A stretch of 51,381 nt of DNA. It comes from Lachnospiraceae bacterium. Its GTDB lineage: Bacteria; Bacillota_A; Clostridia; Lachnospirales; Lachnospiraceae. Both the position numbers and the translations under genes were made by a program. A model generated the notes under the pieces. The model saw only the letters and a list, made by a program, of their open reading frames with translations, was not told the DNA's origin and made no database searches. Location: positions 1-51,381 of the forward strand of contig JAEEWS010000015.1 in assembly GCA_016287765.1 (NCBI GenBank), in the 5' to 3' direction. This document shows, one piece after another, positions 35,014 to 44,331 of this stretch (the first letter of the stretch is position 1; every line of letters begins with the position of its first letter).

Positions 35014-35039
35014 CCTCATTCGTTGAATGAGGTATTTTT
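35014..35039 (+). terminator. Terminator of the ftsH-crh operon
   Basis: CCTCATTC (35014-35021) pairs with GAATGAGG (35025-35032), then TATTTTT. A perfect TATAAT at 35006-35011 directly before it may start a dnaE transcript (ATGACA 19 bases upstream), in which case the hairpin would lie at the RNA 5' end. Confidence 0.65.
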
Positions 35040-35080
35040 AATACCGTTTTACATTAAATGAAATTGTTGGGGTGAATTAC

Positions 35081-38000
35081 ATGGGCTTTACTCATCTACA
35101 TGTGCATACGGGTTATTCGCTGCTGGACGGTCTGGCACAGATCAAACCTCTGGTACAGCGGGCAAAGGAACTGGGCATGGATGCTCTGGCCATCACGGAT
35201 CATGGAGTCATGTACGGCGTGGTGGAGTTTTGGACCGCCTGTAAGGAAGCAGGGATAAAACCTATCATAGGGTGTGAGGTATATGTGGCACCGGGCTCCA
35301 GATTCGATAAGGCAGGCTCGGTTTCGGATGAGCGATACAGGCATCTGATCCTGCTGGCGGAAAACGATATCGGTTATCATAATCTCATAAAGATCGTTTC
35401 CATAGGTTTTACCGAAGGCTTTTACTACAAACCCAGAGTGGATATGGAGGTGCTTGAAAAGTACCATGAAGGCATTATCTGTTCTTCGGCCTGTCTGGCA
35501 GGGGAAGTGGCCCATTACCTTAAGATGGACATGTACGAAGAGGGTAAGGAAGCTGCTTTAAGGCTGGAAAGGATCTTCGGTAAAGGAAATTTCTTCCTGG
35601 AACTTCAGGATCACGGTATTCCGGAACAGAAAAAGGTAAATGCCTATCTTATGCGTATGCACGAAGAAACGGGTATAGACCTTATATGCACCAATGACTC
35701 TCATTATATAAAGGCCGAGGATGCTGTTCCTCATGATGTTCTTTTGTGCATACAGACACAGAAGAAGGTGAAGGATGAGGACAGGATGCGCTATGAAGGC
35801 GGCCAGTTCTACCTTAAATCGGAAGAGGAGATGGCTGCGCTGTTCCCCTACGCTCCGGAGGCTCTGGAAAATACATGTAAGATCGCTGAACGCTGCAATG
35901 TGGATTTTGAGTTCGGTCATTACAAATTGCCGAAATTCGATGTGCCCGAAGGCTATGATGCCTGGACCTACTTGCAGTATCTGTGCGACAAGGGGATAAA
36001 AAAGAGATATAAAGAAGTTACGCCTGAACTTAAGGAAAGACTGGAATACGAGCTCAAGATCGTTCATGACATGGGCTTCGTGGATTATTTCCTTATAGTC
36101 TGGGATTTCATTAAATATGCCAAGGATCATGATATACCGGTCGGTCCCGGACGAGGCAGCGGTGCGGGAAGCATAGCCGCCTATTGCCTTGAGATAACGG
36201 ATATTGATCCCATCAAGTATAACCTGCTCTTTGAACGTTTCCTAAACCCGGAACGTGTATCCATGCCGGATTTCGACGTGGACTTCTGCTACGAGAGAAG
36301 ACAGGAAGTCATTGATTACGTGGTTCGCAAATACGGAAGGGACAGGGTGTGCCAGATAGTGACCTTTGGTACTCTGGCCGCTAAGAACGCCATCCGTGAT
36401 GTGGGAAGAGCTTTGGATCTTCCTTATGCAAAAATAGACATGGTGGCAAAGCTGGTGCCCAATGAGCTGAACATTACGATCAGCGATGCACTGGTGAAGA
36501 GCGGAGATCTTAAGCAATTATATAAAGATGATCCTGAAGTTACCGAGCTCATCGATCTGGCAAAGGCAGTGGAAGGCCTGCCCAGGCACACATCCATCCA
36601 TGCGGCGGGGGTTATCATCAGTAATGCACCGGTAGACGATTATGTGCCTTTGTCCTGCGGGGCTGACGGTTCTGTTACCACTCAGTTCAATATGACCGAG
36701 TGTGAACACCTGGGACTTCTTAAAATGGATTTCCTGGGGCTCAGGACTCTGACGGTGATAAAAGATGCGGAGAACTTTGTCAATATGGCAAAGAAGCCGG
36801 GAGAAAAGAGATTTTCGATCAGAGATATCAGCTATGAAGATAAAAATGTTTATGAAATGATATCTCAGGCCAAGACCGACGGAGTTTTCCAGCTGGAGAG
36901 CAAGGGAATGACGGGATTTATGAAGGAGTTAAAGCCTAACTCCATTGAAGATGTCATAGCGGGGATCTCTCTCTATCGTCCCGGTCCCATGGATTTCATT
37001 CCCAGATATATTAAAGGAAAGAACGACAGAGATTCCATAACATACGAGTGCGAAGAACTAAAGCCCATTCTGGAGACCACCTACGGATGTATAGTCTACC
37101 AGGAGCAGGTAATGCAGATAGTGCGTGACCTGGCCGGCTATTCCTATGGCCGCAGCGACCTTGTTCGAAGGGCCATGGCTAAGAAAAAAGCGGATGTTAT
37201 GGCTAAGGAAAGAGAGAATTTCGTTCACGGAAATAAGGAAGAAAATGTTCCCGGATGTGAAAACAGAGGGATATCCGCCGATGTGGCCAACCATATTTAT
37301 GACGAGATGACGGACTTCGCAAAATATGCCTTCAATAAGGCACATGCCGCCTGCTATGCGGTGGTTTCCTATCAGACCGCCTTTCTTAAGTATTATTATC
37401 CGGTGGAGTACATGGCTGCCCTTATGACATCCATTATGGGAAATACAGGGAAAGTCACGGAATATATGTATACCTGCAAAAAGATGGGCGTCAGTGTGCT
37501 GCCTCCCGATGTTAACGAAAGCGGAGTGGGCTTCACCGTTCGCGGAAGATCCATAAGATACGGCCTTTCGGCAATCAAGGGCGTTGGAAGACAGGTGGTA
37601 GAGGACATAAAAGCCGAAAGGGAGAGTGGAGGAAATTTCACATCCCTTAAGGATTTTGCAAAACGCTGTATCCCCTTGGGAGTTAACAAGAGGACCGTCG
37701 AAAATCTTATAAAAGCCGGTGCTTTTGATTCCGTGCCCGGTACCAGGAAGCAGCTTTTACAGGTTTATCAGATAATAATGGATGATGTGACGGCTGAGCA
37801 TAAAACAGAAATAACAGGCCAGCTTTCACTTTTGGATTTCCTTGCACCGGAGGAAAGGGAAGCGATGGAAACTCCTCTTCCCGATGTGGGAGAATTCGGT
37901 AAGGATGAATTGCTGGCTTATGAAAAGGAAGTCCTGGACCTTTATGTAAGCGGTCATCCGTTGGAAAATTATATAGATATAATGAAAAAACACTGTGATG

Positions 38001-38542
38001 TTACCACTATGGATCTTAGGACAGACGAAGAGACGGGAGAGACCAAGGTGAGTGACGGACAGAATGTTTCCATAGGCGGAATGATATCCGGTGTTACCAG
38101 AAAGGTTACCAAAAACAATCAGACCATGGCTTTCCTGAAACTGGATGACCTGTACGGAAATGTGGAGGTCATAGTATTCCCCAGAGATTATGAAAAGAAC
38201 AAGGCCCTTTTGATAAATGATGAAAAGGTATTGATAAAGGGAAGGATATCCATTGATGAAGAAAGAGGGGCAAAGGTTATTGCCTCCGAGATCGGCAGAT
38301 TGGATGAAGTTCCGGGAAAATTGTGGGTAAGATTTAAAAACATCAATGAATTTAACGATAAAGAAAAGGAATTGATGGAAATACTTAAGGCGAGTGACGG
38401 CAGATCCGACGTGGTTATTTATCTTGAAGAAGAAAAACAGATGAAGAAACTCAGCAGAGGATATTCCGTAGATCTGACCGGTGATCTGGTGGACAGATTG
38501 CAGGAAAAATTCGGAAAAGAGCAGATTAAAGTTACTTTTTAG
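35081..38542 (+). CDS. dnaE: DNA polymerase III subunit alpha (DnaE)
   Basis: 1153 residues from the ATG at 35081 (TTGGGGTGA upstream; a GTG at 35072 overlaps that site). PHP domain at the N-terminus (THLHVHTGYSLLDG), polymerase core with GPGRGSGAGS and the catalytic MPDFDVDF, helix-hairpin-helix region, OB-fold near the end (VSIGGMISGVTRKVT). Size and domain order match DnaE1/DnaE3, not PolC, which has an internal exonuclease. In Firmicutes with PolC, DnaE extends RNA primers; whether PolC is present elsewhere cannot be seen here. It stands alone in its own transcription unit. Confidence 0.96.
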   Translation: MGFTHLHVHTGYSLLDGLAQIKPLVQRAKELGMDALAITDHGVMYGVVEFWTACKEAGIKPIIGCEVYVAPGSRFDKAGSVSDERYRHLILLAENDIGYHNLIKIVSIGFTEGFYYKPRVDMEVLEKYHEGIICSSACLAGEVAHYLKMDMYEEGKEAALRLERIFGKGNFFLELQDHGIPEQKKVNAYLMRMHEETGIDLICTNDSHYIKAEDAVPHDVLLCIQTQKKVKDEDRMRYEGGQFYLKSEEEMAALFPYAPEALENTCKIAERCNVDFEFGHYKLPKFDVPEGYDAWTYLQYLCDKGIKKRYKEVTPELKERLEYELKIVHDMGFVDYFLIVWDFIKYAKDHDIPVGPGRGSGAGSIAAYCLEITDIDPIKYNLLFERFLNPERVSMPDFDVDFCYERRQEVIDYVVRKYGRDRVCQIVTFGTLAAKNAIRDVGRALDLPYAKIDMVAKLVPNELNITISDALVKSGDLKQLYKDDPEVTELIDLAKAVEGLPRHTSIHAAGVIISNAPVDDYVPLSCGADGSVTTQFNMTECEHLGLLKMDFLGLRTLTVIKDAENFVNMAKKPGEKRFSIRDISYEDKNVYEMISQAKTDGVFQLESKGMTGFMKELKPNSIEDVIAGISLYRPGPMDFIPRYIKGKNDRDSITYECEELKPILETTYGCIVYQEQVMQIVRDLAGYSYGRSDLVRRAMAKKKADVMAKERENFVHGNKEENVPGCENRGISADVANHIYDEMTDFAKYAFNKAHAACYAVVSYQTAFLKYYYPVEYMAALMTSIMGNTGKVTEYMYTCKKMGVSVLPPDVNESGVGFTVRGRSIRYGLSAIKGVGRQVVEDIKAERESGGNFTSLKDFAKRCIPLGVNKRTVENLIKAGAFDSVPGTRKQLLQVYQIIMDDVTAEHKTEITGQLSLLDFLAPEEREAMETPLPDVGEFGKDELLAYEKEVLDLYVSGHPLENYIDIMKKHCDVTTMDLRTDEETGETKVSDGQNVSIGGMISGVTRKVTKNNQTMAFLKLDDLYGNVEVIVFPRDYEKNKALLINDEKVLIKGRISIDEERGAKVIASEIGRLDEVPGKLWVRFKNINEFNDKEKELMEILKASDGRSDVVIYLEEEKQMKKLSRGYSVDLTGDLVDRLQEKFGKEQIKVTF

Positions 38543-38584
38543 TTTTGTTAATCAAAAGTTTCTTCATTTTATCTTTTTTGGATA

Positions 38585-38613
38585 TTTACAAAAAAAATGT
38601 TTCGTTGTAAAAT
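38585..38613 (+). promoter_or_regulatory. Promoter of pfkA
   Basis: TTTACA (38585-38590), 17-base spacer, TAAAAT (38608-38613), in an A/T-rich stretch. The start codon lies 60 bases downstream with GGAGG before it. I see no strong terminator between dnaE and this promoter. Confidence 0.75.
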
Positions 38614-38673
38614 ACAAAACTTGAAAACAATTAGTGATTTTTCGTAAATACTCTCAAGATATGGAGGCTAATT

Positions 38674-39645
38674 ATGGCAGAAAGCAAGGTAAAAACCATC
38701 GGAGTTCTCACCAGCGGCGGCGATGCGCCCGGAATGAATGCGGCTATACGTGCCGTTGTTCGTACGGCCATTGAAAATGGTGTGAATGTTAAGGGGATAA
38801 ATAGGGGATACGCGGGTCTACTTGATGAGGATATTATTGATATGGATTCACGAAGTGTTTCCGATACCATACAGCGCGGAGGTACAAAGCTTTACACTGC
38901 ACGTTGTCAGGAATTCGTAACATCCGAAGGACAGGATAAGGGCGCAGAGATCTGCAGAAAGCACGGTATCGACGGTCTTGTTGTGATCGGCGGTGACGGC
39001 TCTTTCCAGGGTGCTCGTCAGCTGGCGATCAGAGGCATTAACACCATAGGTGTTCCCGGAACCATTGACCTTGATATAGCATGCACAGATTATACCATCG
39101 GGTTTGATACAGCCGTAAATACAGCCATGGATGCCATAGATAAAGTACGTGATACATCAACCTCCCATGAAAGAGTTTCAATAATTGAAGTTATGGGCCG
39201 TCATGCAGGATACATTGCTCTTTGGAGCGGTATCGCAAACGGAGCTGAGGAGATCCTTCTTCCCGAACTTCAGAACTATGACGAGAAGAAGATCGTTCAG
39301 CACATCCTTGCAAGAAAGGCTCTCGGTAAAAAGCATACCATTATCGTAAATGCCGAAGGTATCGGCAATTCTTACAGAATGGCAGACAGGATCGAAGCAG
39401 CTACAGGTATTGAGACCCGTGCTACTATCATAGGACACATTCAGAGAGGCGGAAGCCCTTCCGCTAAAGACAGAGTATATGCATCCGCTATGGGCTGCAT
39501 GGCTGTTGAACTTCTTTGTGAAGGAAAGACTAATCGTGTTGTTGCCTACAAGAACGGCAAGTTTGTGGATTACGATATTGAAGAAGCTCTTAACATGAAG
39601 AAAGAACTGGATCCTTTCCTTCTCCATGTTTCAAAGACAATATAA
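38674..39645 (+). CDS. pfkA: ATP-dependent 6-phosphofructokinase
   Basis: 323 residues, like bacterial PfkA. GVLTSGGDAPGMNA (about 9-22) binds ATP, GGDGSFQGA has the Gly that marks ATP- rather than pyrophosphate-dependent enzymes, and GTIDLDI...GFDTA with Asp residues binds fructose 6-phosphate. MGRHAGY and the basic effector-site residues are present. It commits carbon to glycolysis, forming the fructose 1,6-bisphosphate that activates HPrK. Monocistronic, with own promoter and terminator; the usual pyk partner is absent. PfkA directly after dnaE is a familiar Firmicute order. Confidence 0.97.
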   Translation: MAESKVKTIGVLTSGGDAPGMNAAIRAVVRTAIENGVNVKGINRGYAGLLDEDIIDMDSRSVSDTIQRGGTKLYTARCQEFVTSEGQDKGAEICRKHGIDGLVVIGGDGSFQGARQLAIRGINTIGVPGTIDLDIACTDYTIGFDTAVNTAMDAIDKVRDTSTSHERVSIIEVMGRHAGYIALWSGIANGAEEILLPELQNYDEKKIVQHILARKALGKKHTIIVNAEGIGNSYRMADRIEAATGIETRATIIGHIQRGGSPSAKDRVYASAMGCMAVELLCEGKTNRVVAYKNGKFVDYDIEEALNMKKELDPFLLHVSKTI

Positions 39646-39656
39646 TAAAACAATAT

Positions 39657-39691
39657 GCTCATGTTGCCTGTGTGGTGCATGAGCTTTTTTT
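39657..39691 (+). terminator. Terminator of pfkA
   Basis: GCTCATG (39657-39663) pairs with CATGAGC (39678-39684), followed by seven T. Confidence 0.85.
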
Positions 39692-39729
39692 GTGCCCTGA
39701 AAAAAATAAAAATTTTTTGGAAAAGGGGT

Positions 39730-39756
39730 TAAGTTTTTGAAAAAGGATTCCGATAA
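39730..39756 (+). promoter_or_regulatory. Sigma-28 (SigD/FliA)-like promoter
   Basis: TAAG (39730-39733), a 16-base spacer and CCGATAA (39750-39756) match the flagellar sigma pattern TAAA-N15-CCGATAT closely. No good sigma-A promoter is visible in the same gap. It would place the EF-hand-like protein in a motility regulon. Confidence 0.5.
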
Positions 39757-39784
39757 AGAAGTTGTAGACCAATTTATGTGCTAC

Positions 39785-39802
39785 GTACGAAAGGATTCGT
39801 AC
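39785..39802 (+). other. Leader hairpin before the EF-hand-like gene
   Basis: Perfect 7-bp stem GTACGAA/TTCGTAC around an AGGA loop, 37 bases before the start codon and without a following T-run. The loop is Shine-Dalgarno-like. Role unknown; it might protect the mRNA end or bind a protein. Confidence 0.5.
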
Positions 39803-39838
39803 ATAGACTTTTTTACATCGCCAAGGAGGGCACATATT

Positions 39839-41044
39839 ATGAAAATAGATTCTTCTAATGTATCCATGTCATCAACACGCTCATATTTTTCTTATGAAAG
39901 AGTAGAGCAGGAATCCCTTAGTGTATTAAGCAGCAAAGCTGCAACAATTGAATTATCCGATGATTCCAAGAGCCTGGTGGAACAATTGCGCGATGAAAAG
40001 GAAAAGATCGCAGTTGAAGAAAAAGAAGCAAAGGAAGCAAAAAAGGAAAAGCAGAAGGATAACCTTAAAAAGTCTCTTCAGGATATGGTTAAAGCCAACA
40101 AGGCAAAAGAAGCAGAATTTGAACTTCCCGAAGAGGACGGAGACATCAAGATGCTTAGAAGGATACTTGAACTTCTTAAGAAGATCCGCGGAGATAAGAC
40201 CGGGACTGTTTCCTGTGACGATACCATGAAGTCCTTTGCAGAGAATATCAACAAGGCGCAGGAAAACATGGCGGCATTTGCCGGTAACATCGCATGTGCA
40301 ATATCGGGAGCATCGGGAGCAGTAAACGCACCCACAGTTGCCGCAACAGGAAACCATACTGTGAATATGACCAATTGGACCAAGATCACGGTTCAGTCCA
40401 AGTTTTATATGGAAACCGAAAACACGGCTTATCAGTCAACAGGTTCCGTAAGAACAGAAGACGGCAGAGAGATCAGTTTCAATCTTACTGTTGAGATGTC
40501 CAGAAGCTTTACTGCGGAATACGGCTCATATATGGAAGAGTCCTATACCATGGTAGATCCTCTCACCATCAATCTTGACGATAATGCACCGGATGTTACG
40601 GAAAAGACTTTCCTCTTTGATCTCGATGCCGACGGCAAGAAAGAGAGGATATATGATATCAGAGAAAATGCCGGTCTCCTTGCTCTGGATAAAAACGGAG
40701 ACGGAAAGATAAATGACGGATCCGAGCTTTTCGGAACCAAGTCAGGTGACGGCTTTAAGGATCTGGCTGCTTACGATGAAGACGGAAACGGCTGGATAGA
40801 TGAAAACGACAGCATCTTTAAGAAACTTAAGATATGGACAAAAGACGACAAGGGAAACGATGTTCTCGTAGATCTTAAAAAGGCGGATGTGGGTGCTATA
40901 AACCTTGGAAGCGTAAAGACGGATTTTGCTCTTAAGTCTTTAAAGAATAACGCTACAATGGGTAATGTAAGACGCACCGGATTTTTCTTAAAGGAATCTA
41001 CCGGAGAAGCAGGTACAGTACAGCACATAGATCTTGCAGTTTAA
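39839..41044 (+). CDS. EF-hand-like calcium-binding protein of unknown function
   Basis: 401 residues from the ATG at 39839 behind AAGGAGGG; 34 in-frame codons upstream cross the leader hairpin and have no start site. Residues about 60-120 are Lys/Glu-rich and probably coiled coil. After a Ser/Ala-rich middle, three Ca-binding loops occur near 265-330: DLDADGKKE, DKNGDGKINDGSE and DEDGNGWIDENDS. No N-terminal signal peptide or membrane span is seen, so the protein may be cytoplasmic or exported by a non-Sec route such as the flagellar apparatus. The sigma-28-like promoter supports a motility link. I know no function for this family. Confidence 0.75.
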   Translation: MKIDSSNVSMSSTRSYFSYERVEQESLSVLSSKAATIELSDDSKSLVEQLRDEKEKIAVEEKEAKEAKKEKQKDNLKKSLQDMVKANKAKEAEFELPEEDGDIKMLRRILELLKKIRGDKTGTVSCDDTMKSFAENINKAQENMAAFAGNIACAISGASGAVNAPTVAATGNHTVNMTNWTKITVQSKFYMETENTAYQSTGSVRTEDGREISFNLTVEMSRSFTAEYGSYMEESYTMVDPLTINLDDNAPDVTEKTFLFDLDADGKKERIYDIRENAGLLALDKNGDGKINDGSELFGTKSGDGFKDLAAYDEDGNGWIDENDSIFKKLKIWTKDDKGNDVLVDLKKADVGAINLGSVKTDFALKSLKNNATMGNVRRTGFFLKESTGEAGTVQHIDLAV

Positions 41045-41052
41045 TAAAAAAG

Positions 41053-41098
41053 GAGCCAAAGGGGACGTTTCCCCAATGGCTCTTTTTTGGCTTTCCTT
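41053..41098 (+). terminator. Terminator of the EF-hand-like gene
   Basis: Outer stem GAGCCA/TGGCTC (41053-41058, 41087-41092) encloses an inner GGGGA/TTTCCCC-type stem; six T follow. Confidence 0.85.
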
Positions 41099-41111
41099 TG
41101 GACCTTGAGAT

Positions 41112-41140
41112 TTGCTATTTTACAAAAAAAGTGATATAAT
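41112..41140 (+). promoter_or_regulatory. Promoter of the zincin-like gene
   Basis: TTGCTA (41112-41117), 17-base spacer, perfect TATAAT (41135-41140). A GTAAAAGGAG ribosome site follows before the ATG at 41167. Confidence 0.65.
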
Positions 41141-41166
41141 GCCAATAACTGTAAAAGGAGATCCGT

Positions 41167-41742
41167 ATGATAGGAGCTGTAGGTGCTTATGGCGCATACA
41201 ACAGCATATATGCCTCCGGCGCTACTCTTGCCGCAAGGAATAATGCCCTTCATGCTCATGTAAATGAGGGAGCAGTTGTTATGCCTGTGGCTGCCACTCC
41301 TGAAGTTTTCTCAAATGCGCAGACTGTGAGAGTGGGGAAAAGCCCCGACGATATGAAGGTTGAAACGGCTAATGCTTCAAAGGTCATGGAGACTCCGGCA
41401 GCGGAACGTATGCGTAAGAGGCTGGGAATAGAAAAGTGTGAGACTTGTGAGAACAGGATGTATGTTGACGGGTCCAACGAGTCGGATGTCTCTTTTAAGG
41501 CACCCGGACATATAGATCCGGCTGCGGCACCTGCCACGGTAATGGCTCATGAAAGAGAGCATGTGGCAAATGCTGTACAGGAAGGTAACAAGCCCAATGC
41601 AAAGCTCATATCCGCTACGGTAACTCTTCATACGAGTATCTGCCCGGAGTGCGGAAGAACTTATGTTTCCGGCGGTCTTACCAGAACAGCCATCAAACAC
41701 ACCACCGACGGTTCAGATATGAATAAAAATGCCTTGACTTAA
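41167..41742 (+). CDS. Putative zincin-type metalloprotein (SprA-related)
   Basis: 191 residues. AHEREHV contains the HExxH zinc motif (His128, Glu129, His132). It is preceded by KCETCENRMYVDGS (Cys91, Cys94) and VSFKAPGHIDP, the pattern of the SprA-related/putative metalloprotease family; two more cysteines, ICPECG, follow at about 158-163. The N-terminal 90 residues are Ala-rich and low in structure signals. No signal peptide. Proteolysis is inferred from HExxH only. The N-terminal GAVGAYGAYNSIY and placement after the EF-hand-like gene hint at a shared process, but each has its own promoter. Confidence 0.78.
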   Translation: MIGAVGAYGAYNSIYASGATLAARNNALHAHVNEGAVVMPVAATPEVFSNAQTVRVGKSPDDMKVETANASKVMETPAAERMRKRLGIEKCETCENRMYVDGSNESDVSFKAPGHIDPAAAPATVMAHEREHVANAVQEGNKPNAKLISATVTLHTSICPECGRTYVSGGLTRTAIKHTTDGSDMNKNALT

Positions 41743-41753
41743 GGGAATTTAAG

Positions 41754-41783
41754 GACAGCCTAAAGACGGCTGTCTCTTTTTTT
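41754..41783 (+). terminator. Terminator of the zincin-like gene
   Basis: GACAGCC (41754-41760) pairs with GGCTGTC (41768-41774), followed by TCTTTTTTT. Confidence 0.85.
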
Positions 41784-41784
41784 C

Positions 41785-41812
41785 TTGTTTTTTGGGAAAG
41801 ATGTGTTATGAT
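41785..41812 (+). promoter_or_regulatory. Possible promoter of the tex-ispD gene run
   Basis: TTGTTT (41785-41790), 16-base spacer, TATGAT (41807-41812), about 100 bases before the tex start. Confidence 0.45.
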
Positions 41813-41911
41813 ACAAGAGGCAGAAAATCGAATGCTTTTGTTTTTATGAAAAGATTTCGTTGAGATTTTTTCGGGATAATAAGAGCAATATGTTATTTTG
41901 GAGGTTATTTG

Positions 41912-44317
41912 ATGGACATTTTAAAACAGCTCACGGCAGAACTTGGAGTTCGCAGAGAACAGGTGGATGCAGCCGTAAAGTTGATCGATGAAGGGAACAC
42001 CATCCCTTTTATTGCAAGATACAGAAAAGAGGCCACCGGCGCACTTAATGATGAAGTGCTCAGAAACCTTGATGAAAGATTAAAGTATCTGCGCAGCCTT
42101 GAAGAAAAGAAGGAGCAGATATTAAAGAGTATAGATGAACAGGGCAAGCTTACCGAGGAACTTAAAAAGCAGATAAGCGAAGCTCAAAATATGGTCACCC
42201 TTGAGGACATATATCGCCCCTACAGACCTAAGAGAAGAACAAGAGCTACAATTGCGGCGGAAAAAGGTTTACAGCCTCTTGCCGATCTGATCCTGGCTCA
42301 GGAGATCACAGTTCCCGCAGCAGAGCTGGCCAAGGAATACATAAATGCCGAAAAGGAAGTTAATTCCGCAGAGGATGCAATAGCGGGTGCGCTTGATATC
42401 ATCGCCGAAAAGATCTCGGATGAAGCGGATTACAGAACACGTATCCGTTCCATGACCGAGGAAGAGGGCGTTATCTCTTCTTCTGCCAAGGATGAGAAGG
42501 CTGAAAGCGTTTACGAGATGTATTATGACTTTTCCGAAAAGGTAAAGACCCTGCCCGGCCACAGGACTCTGGCTCTTAACAGAGGAGAGGCCGAAAAGGT
42601 CCTCACTGTTAAGATAGTTGCGCCCACCGAAGAAATTATAAGATATCTTGAAAAGCAGATTATCACCAAAGATAACCCCAATACCAATGAACTGTTAAAG
42701 ACAGCCGTTGCCGATGCATATGAACGCCTTATCGCTCCTTCCATTGAGAGAGAAGTAAGAAATGAGCTTACGGAAAAGGCTGAAGACGGCGCCATCAAGG
42801 TGTTCGGAGAAAACCTGAAGCAGCTCCTTATGCAGCCTCCCATTGTGGGACAGACAGTTCTCGGATGGGATCCGGGCTTCAGAACAGGCTGCAAGCTGGC
42901 TGTAGTGGATGCCACCGGAAAGGTGCTTGATACTGCGGTTGTTTTTGCTACTCTTCCCGGAATGCACAAGATGGACGAGGCTAAGGCTATCGTTAAGAGA
43001 CTGATCTTAAAATACAAGGTTACTCTGATCTCCATTGGAAACGGAACAGCTTCCAGAGAGTCAGAGCTTTTCATAGTGGATCTTCTTAAGGAAATGAAGG
43101 TTCCCACAAAATATGTTATTACCAGCGAGGCAGGAGCATCGGTTTATTCGGCAAGTAAGCTTGCCACAGAAGAATTCCCGGATTATGATGTGGCCCAAAG
43201 ATCGGCTGTTTCCATTGCCAGAAGATTACAGGATCCCCTTGCGGAACTTGTTAAGATCGAGCCTCAGGCAATAGGCGTCGGACAGTATCAGCATGATATG
43301 AATCAGAAGAAACTCTCCGAAACCCTTGCGGGAGTAGTGGAAGATTGTGTAAATAAGGTGGGAGTGGATCTGAACACGGCTTCTCCCGCGCTTCTTGAAT
43401 ATGTATCCGGTATTTCCAAGGTTACAGCTAAGAATATCGTTGCTTTCCGTGAAGCCAACGGAAGATTCGTTTCCAGAAACGATCTTCTTAAGGTGGCAAA
43501 GCTTGGTCCCAAGGCATATGAACAATGTGCCGGTTTCCTGCGTATAATGGGCGGATCCAATCCTTTGGATTCCACTTCCGTGCATCCCGAGTCTTATAAG
43601 GCTGCCACTGAGCTTCTTTCAGAACTTGGCTTTAAGCCTGATGATATAAATAAGCTCAGAGCAGAGCAGCTGGCTGCGGAAAAGAACGCCAAGGCTCAGG
43701 AAAAGGCTGCAAGAGAAGCTGCCATGCCCAACAAGGGTGAAAAGAGAAAGAACACTCCAAAGGAAAAGGAGATCAGGATCTCCAATACAAATTCCGTCTT
43801 TGGAGCAGCTTTTGCACAGGCAATGGAAAAATCCGGCAAGAAGCTGACAACCGTTGCACCTGCAGATAATAAGAAAAAACAGGAAACTCCTGCTATAGTA
43901 AAGACCGAGGGAGATACCCTTTCCTCCATAGGTAAGATGGTAAAGGATAAGAAAGCTCTGGCCGACAGACTGGGTATCGGTGAAATGACTCTGACGGATA
44001 TCATTAAGGAGCTCGAAAAGCCCGGAAGAGATCCCAGAGACGAGATGCCCAAGCCCATTTTAAGAAATGATGTACTTGAAATGAAAGATCTGACCGAAGG
44101 AATGATCCTTAAAGGTACTGTTCGAAATGTTATCGATTTTGGTGTCTTTGTGGATATCGGAGTACATCAGGACGGACTTGTACACATTTCCCAGATCACC
44201 AACAAGAAGTACATAAAGCATCCTCTTGAGGCTGTAAGTGTAGGTGATATCGTGGAAGTCAAGGTGCTGAGCTGCGATCCCGCCAAAAAGAGGATTGCGC
44301 TTTCCATGATATTGTAA
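41912..44317 (+). CDS. tex: Tex/YhgF-type RNA-binding transcription accessory protein
   Basis: 801 residues from the ATG at 41912 with GGAGG before it. The order is that of Tex: N-terminal helical region (IPFIARYRKEATGALND), YqgF RNase H-like domain (GWDPGFRTGCKLAVVD), helix-hairpin-helix region (LNTASPALLEYVSGISK, FRKRNDL-like), and a C-terminal S1 RNA-binding domain (about 720-795, VRNVIDFGVFVDIG, LVHISQI). A charged Lys/Glu/Ala insertion (about 585-680) precedes the S1 domain and is longer than in most relatives. Tex binds RNA polymerase and nucleic acids. It heads the run of genes up to ispD. Confidence 0.94.
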   Translation: MDILKQLTAELGVRREQVDAAVKLIDEGNTIPFIARYRKEATGALNDEVLRNLDERLKYLRSLEEKKEQILKSIDEQGKLTEELKKQISEAQNMVTLEDIYRPYRPKRRTRATIAAEKGLQPLADLILAQEITVPAAELAKEYINAEKEVNSAEDAIAGALDIIAEKISDEADYRTRIRSMTEEEGVISSSAKDEKAESVYEMYYDFSEKVKTLPGHRTLALNRGEAEKVLTVKIVAPTEEIIRYLEKQIITKDNPNTNELLKTAVADAYERLIAPSIEREVRNELTEKAEDGAIKVFGENLKQLLMQPPIVGQTVLGWDPGFRTGCKLAVVDATGKVLDTAVVFATLPGMHKMDEAKAIVKRLILKYKVTLISIGNGTASRESELFIVDLLKEMKVPTKYVITSEAGASVYSASKLATEEFPDYDVAQRSAVSIARRLQDPLAELVKIEPQAIGVGQYQHDMNQKKLSETLAGVVEDCVNKVGVDLNTASPALLEYVSGISKVTAKNIVAFREANGRFVSRNDLLKVAKLGPKAYEQCAGFLRIMGGSNPLDSTSVHPESYKAATELLSELGFKPDDINKLRAEQLAAEKNAKAQEKAAREAAMPNKGEKRKNTPKEKEIRISNTNSVFGAAFAQAMEKSGKKLTTVAPADNKKKQETPAIVKTEGDTLSSIGKMVKDKKALADRLGIGEMTLTDIIKELEKPGRDPRDEMPKPILRNDVLEMKDLTEGMILKGTVRNVIDFGVFVDIGVHQDGLVHISQITNKKYIKHPLEAVSVGDIVEVKVLSCDPAKKRIALSMIL

Positions 44318-44331
44318 GGAGTATAAAACCA

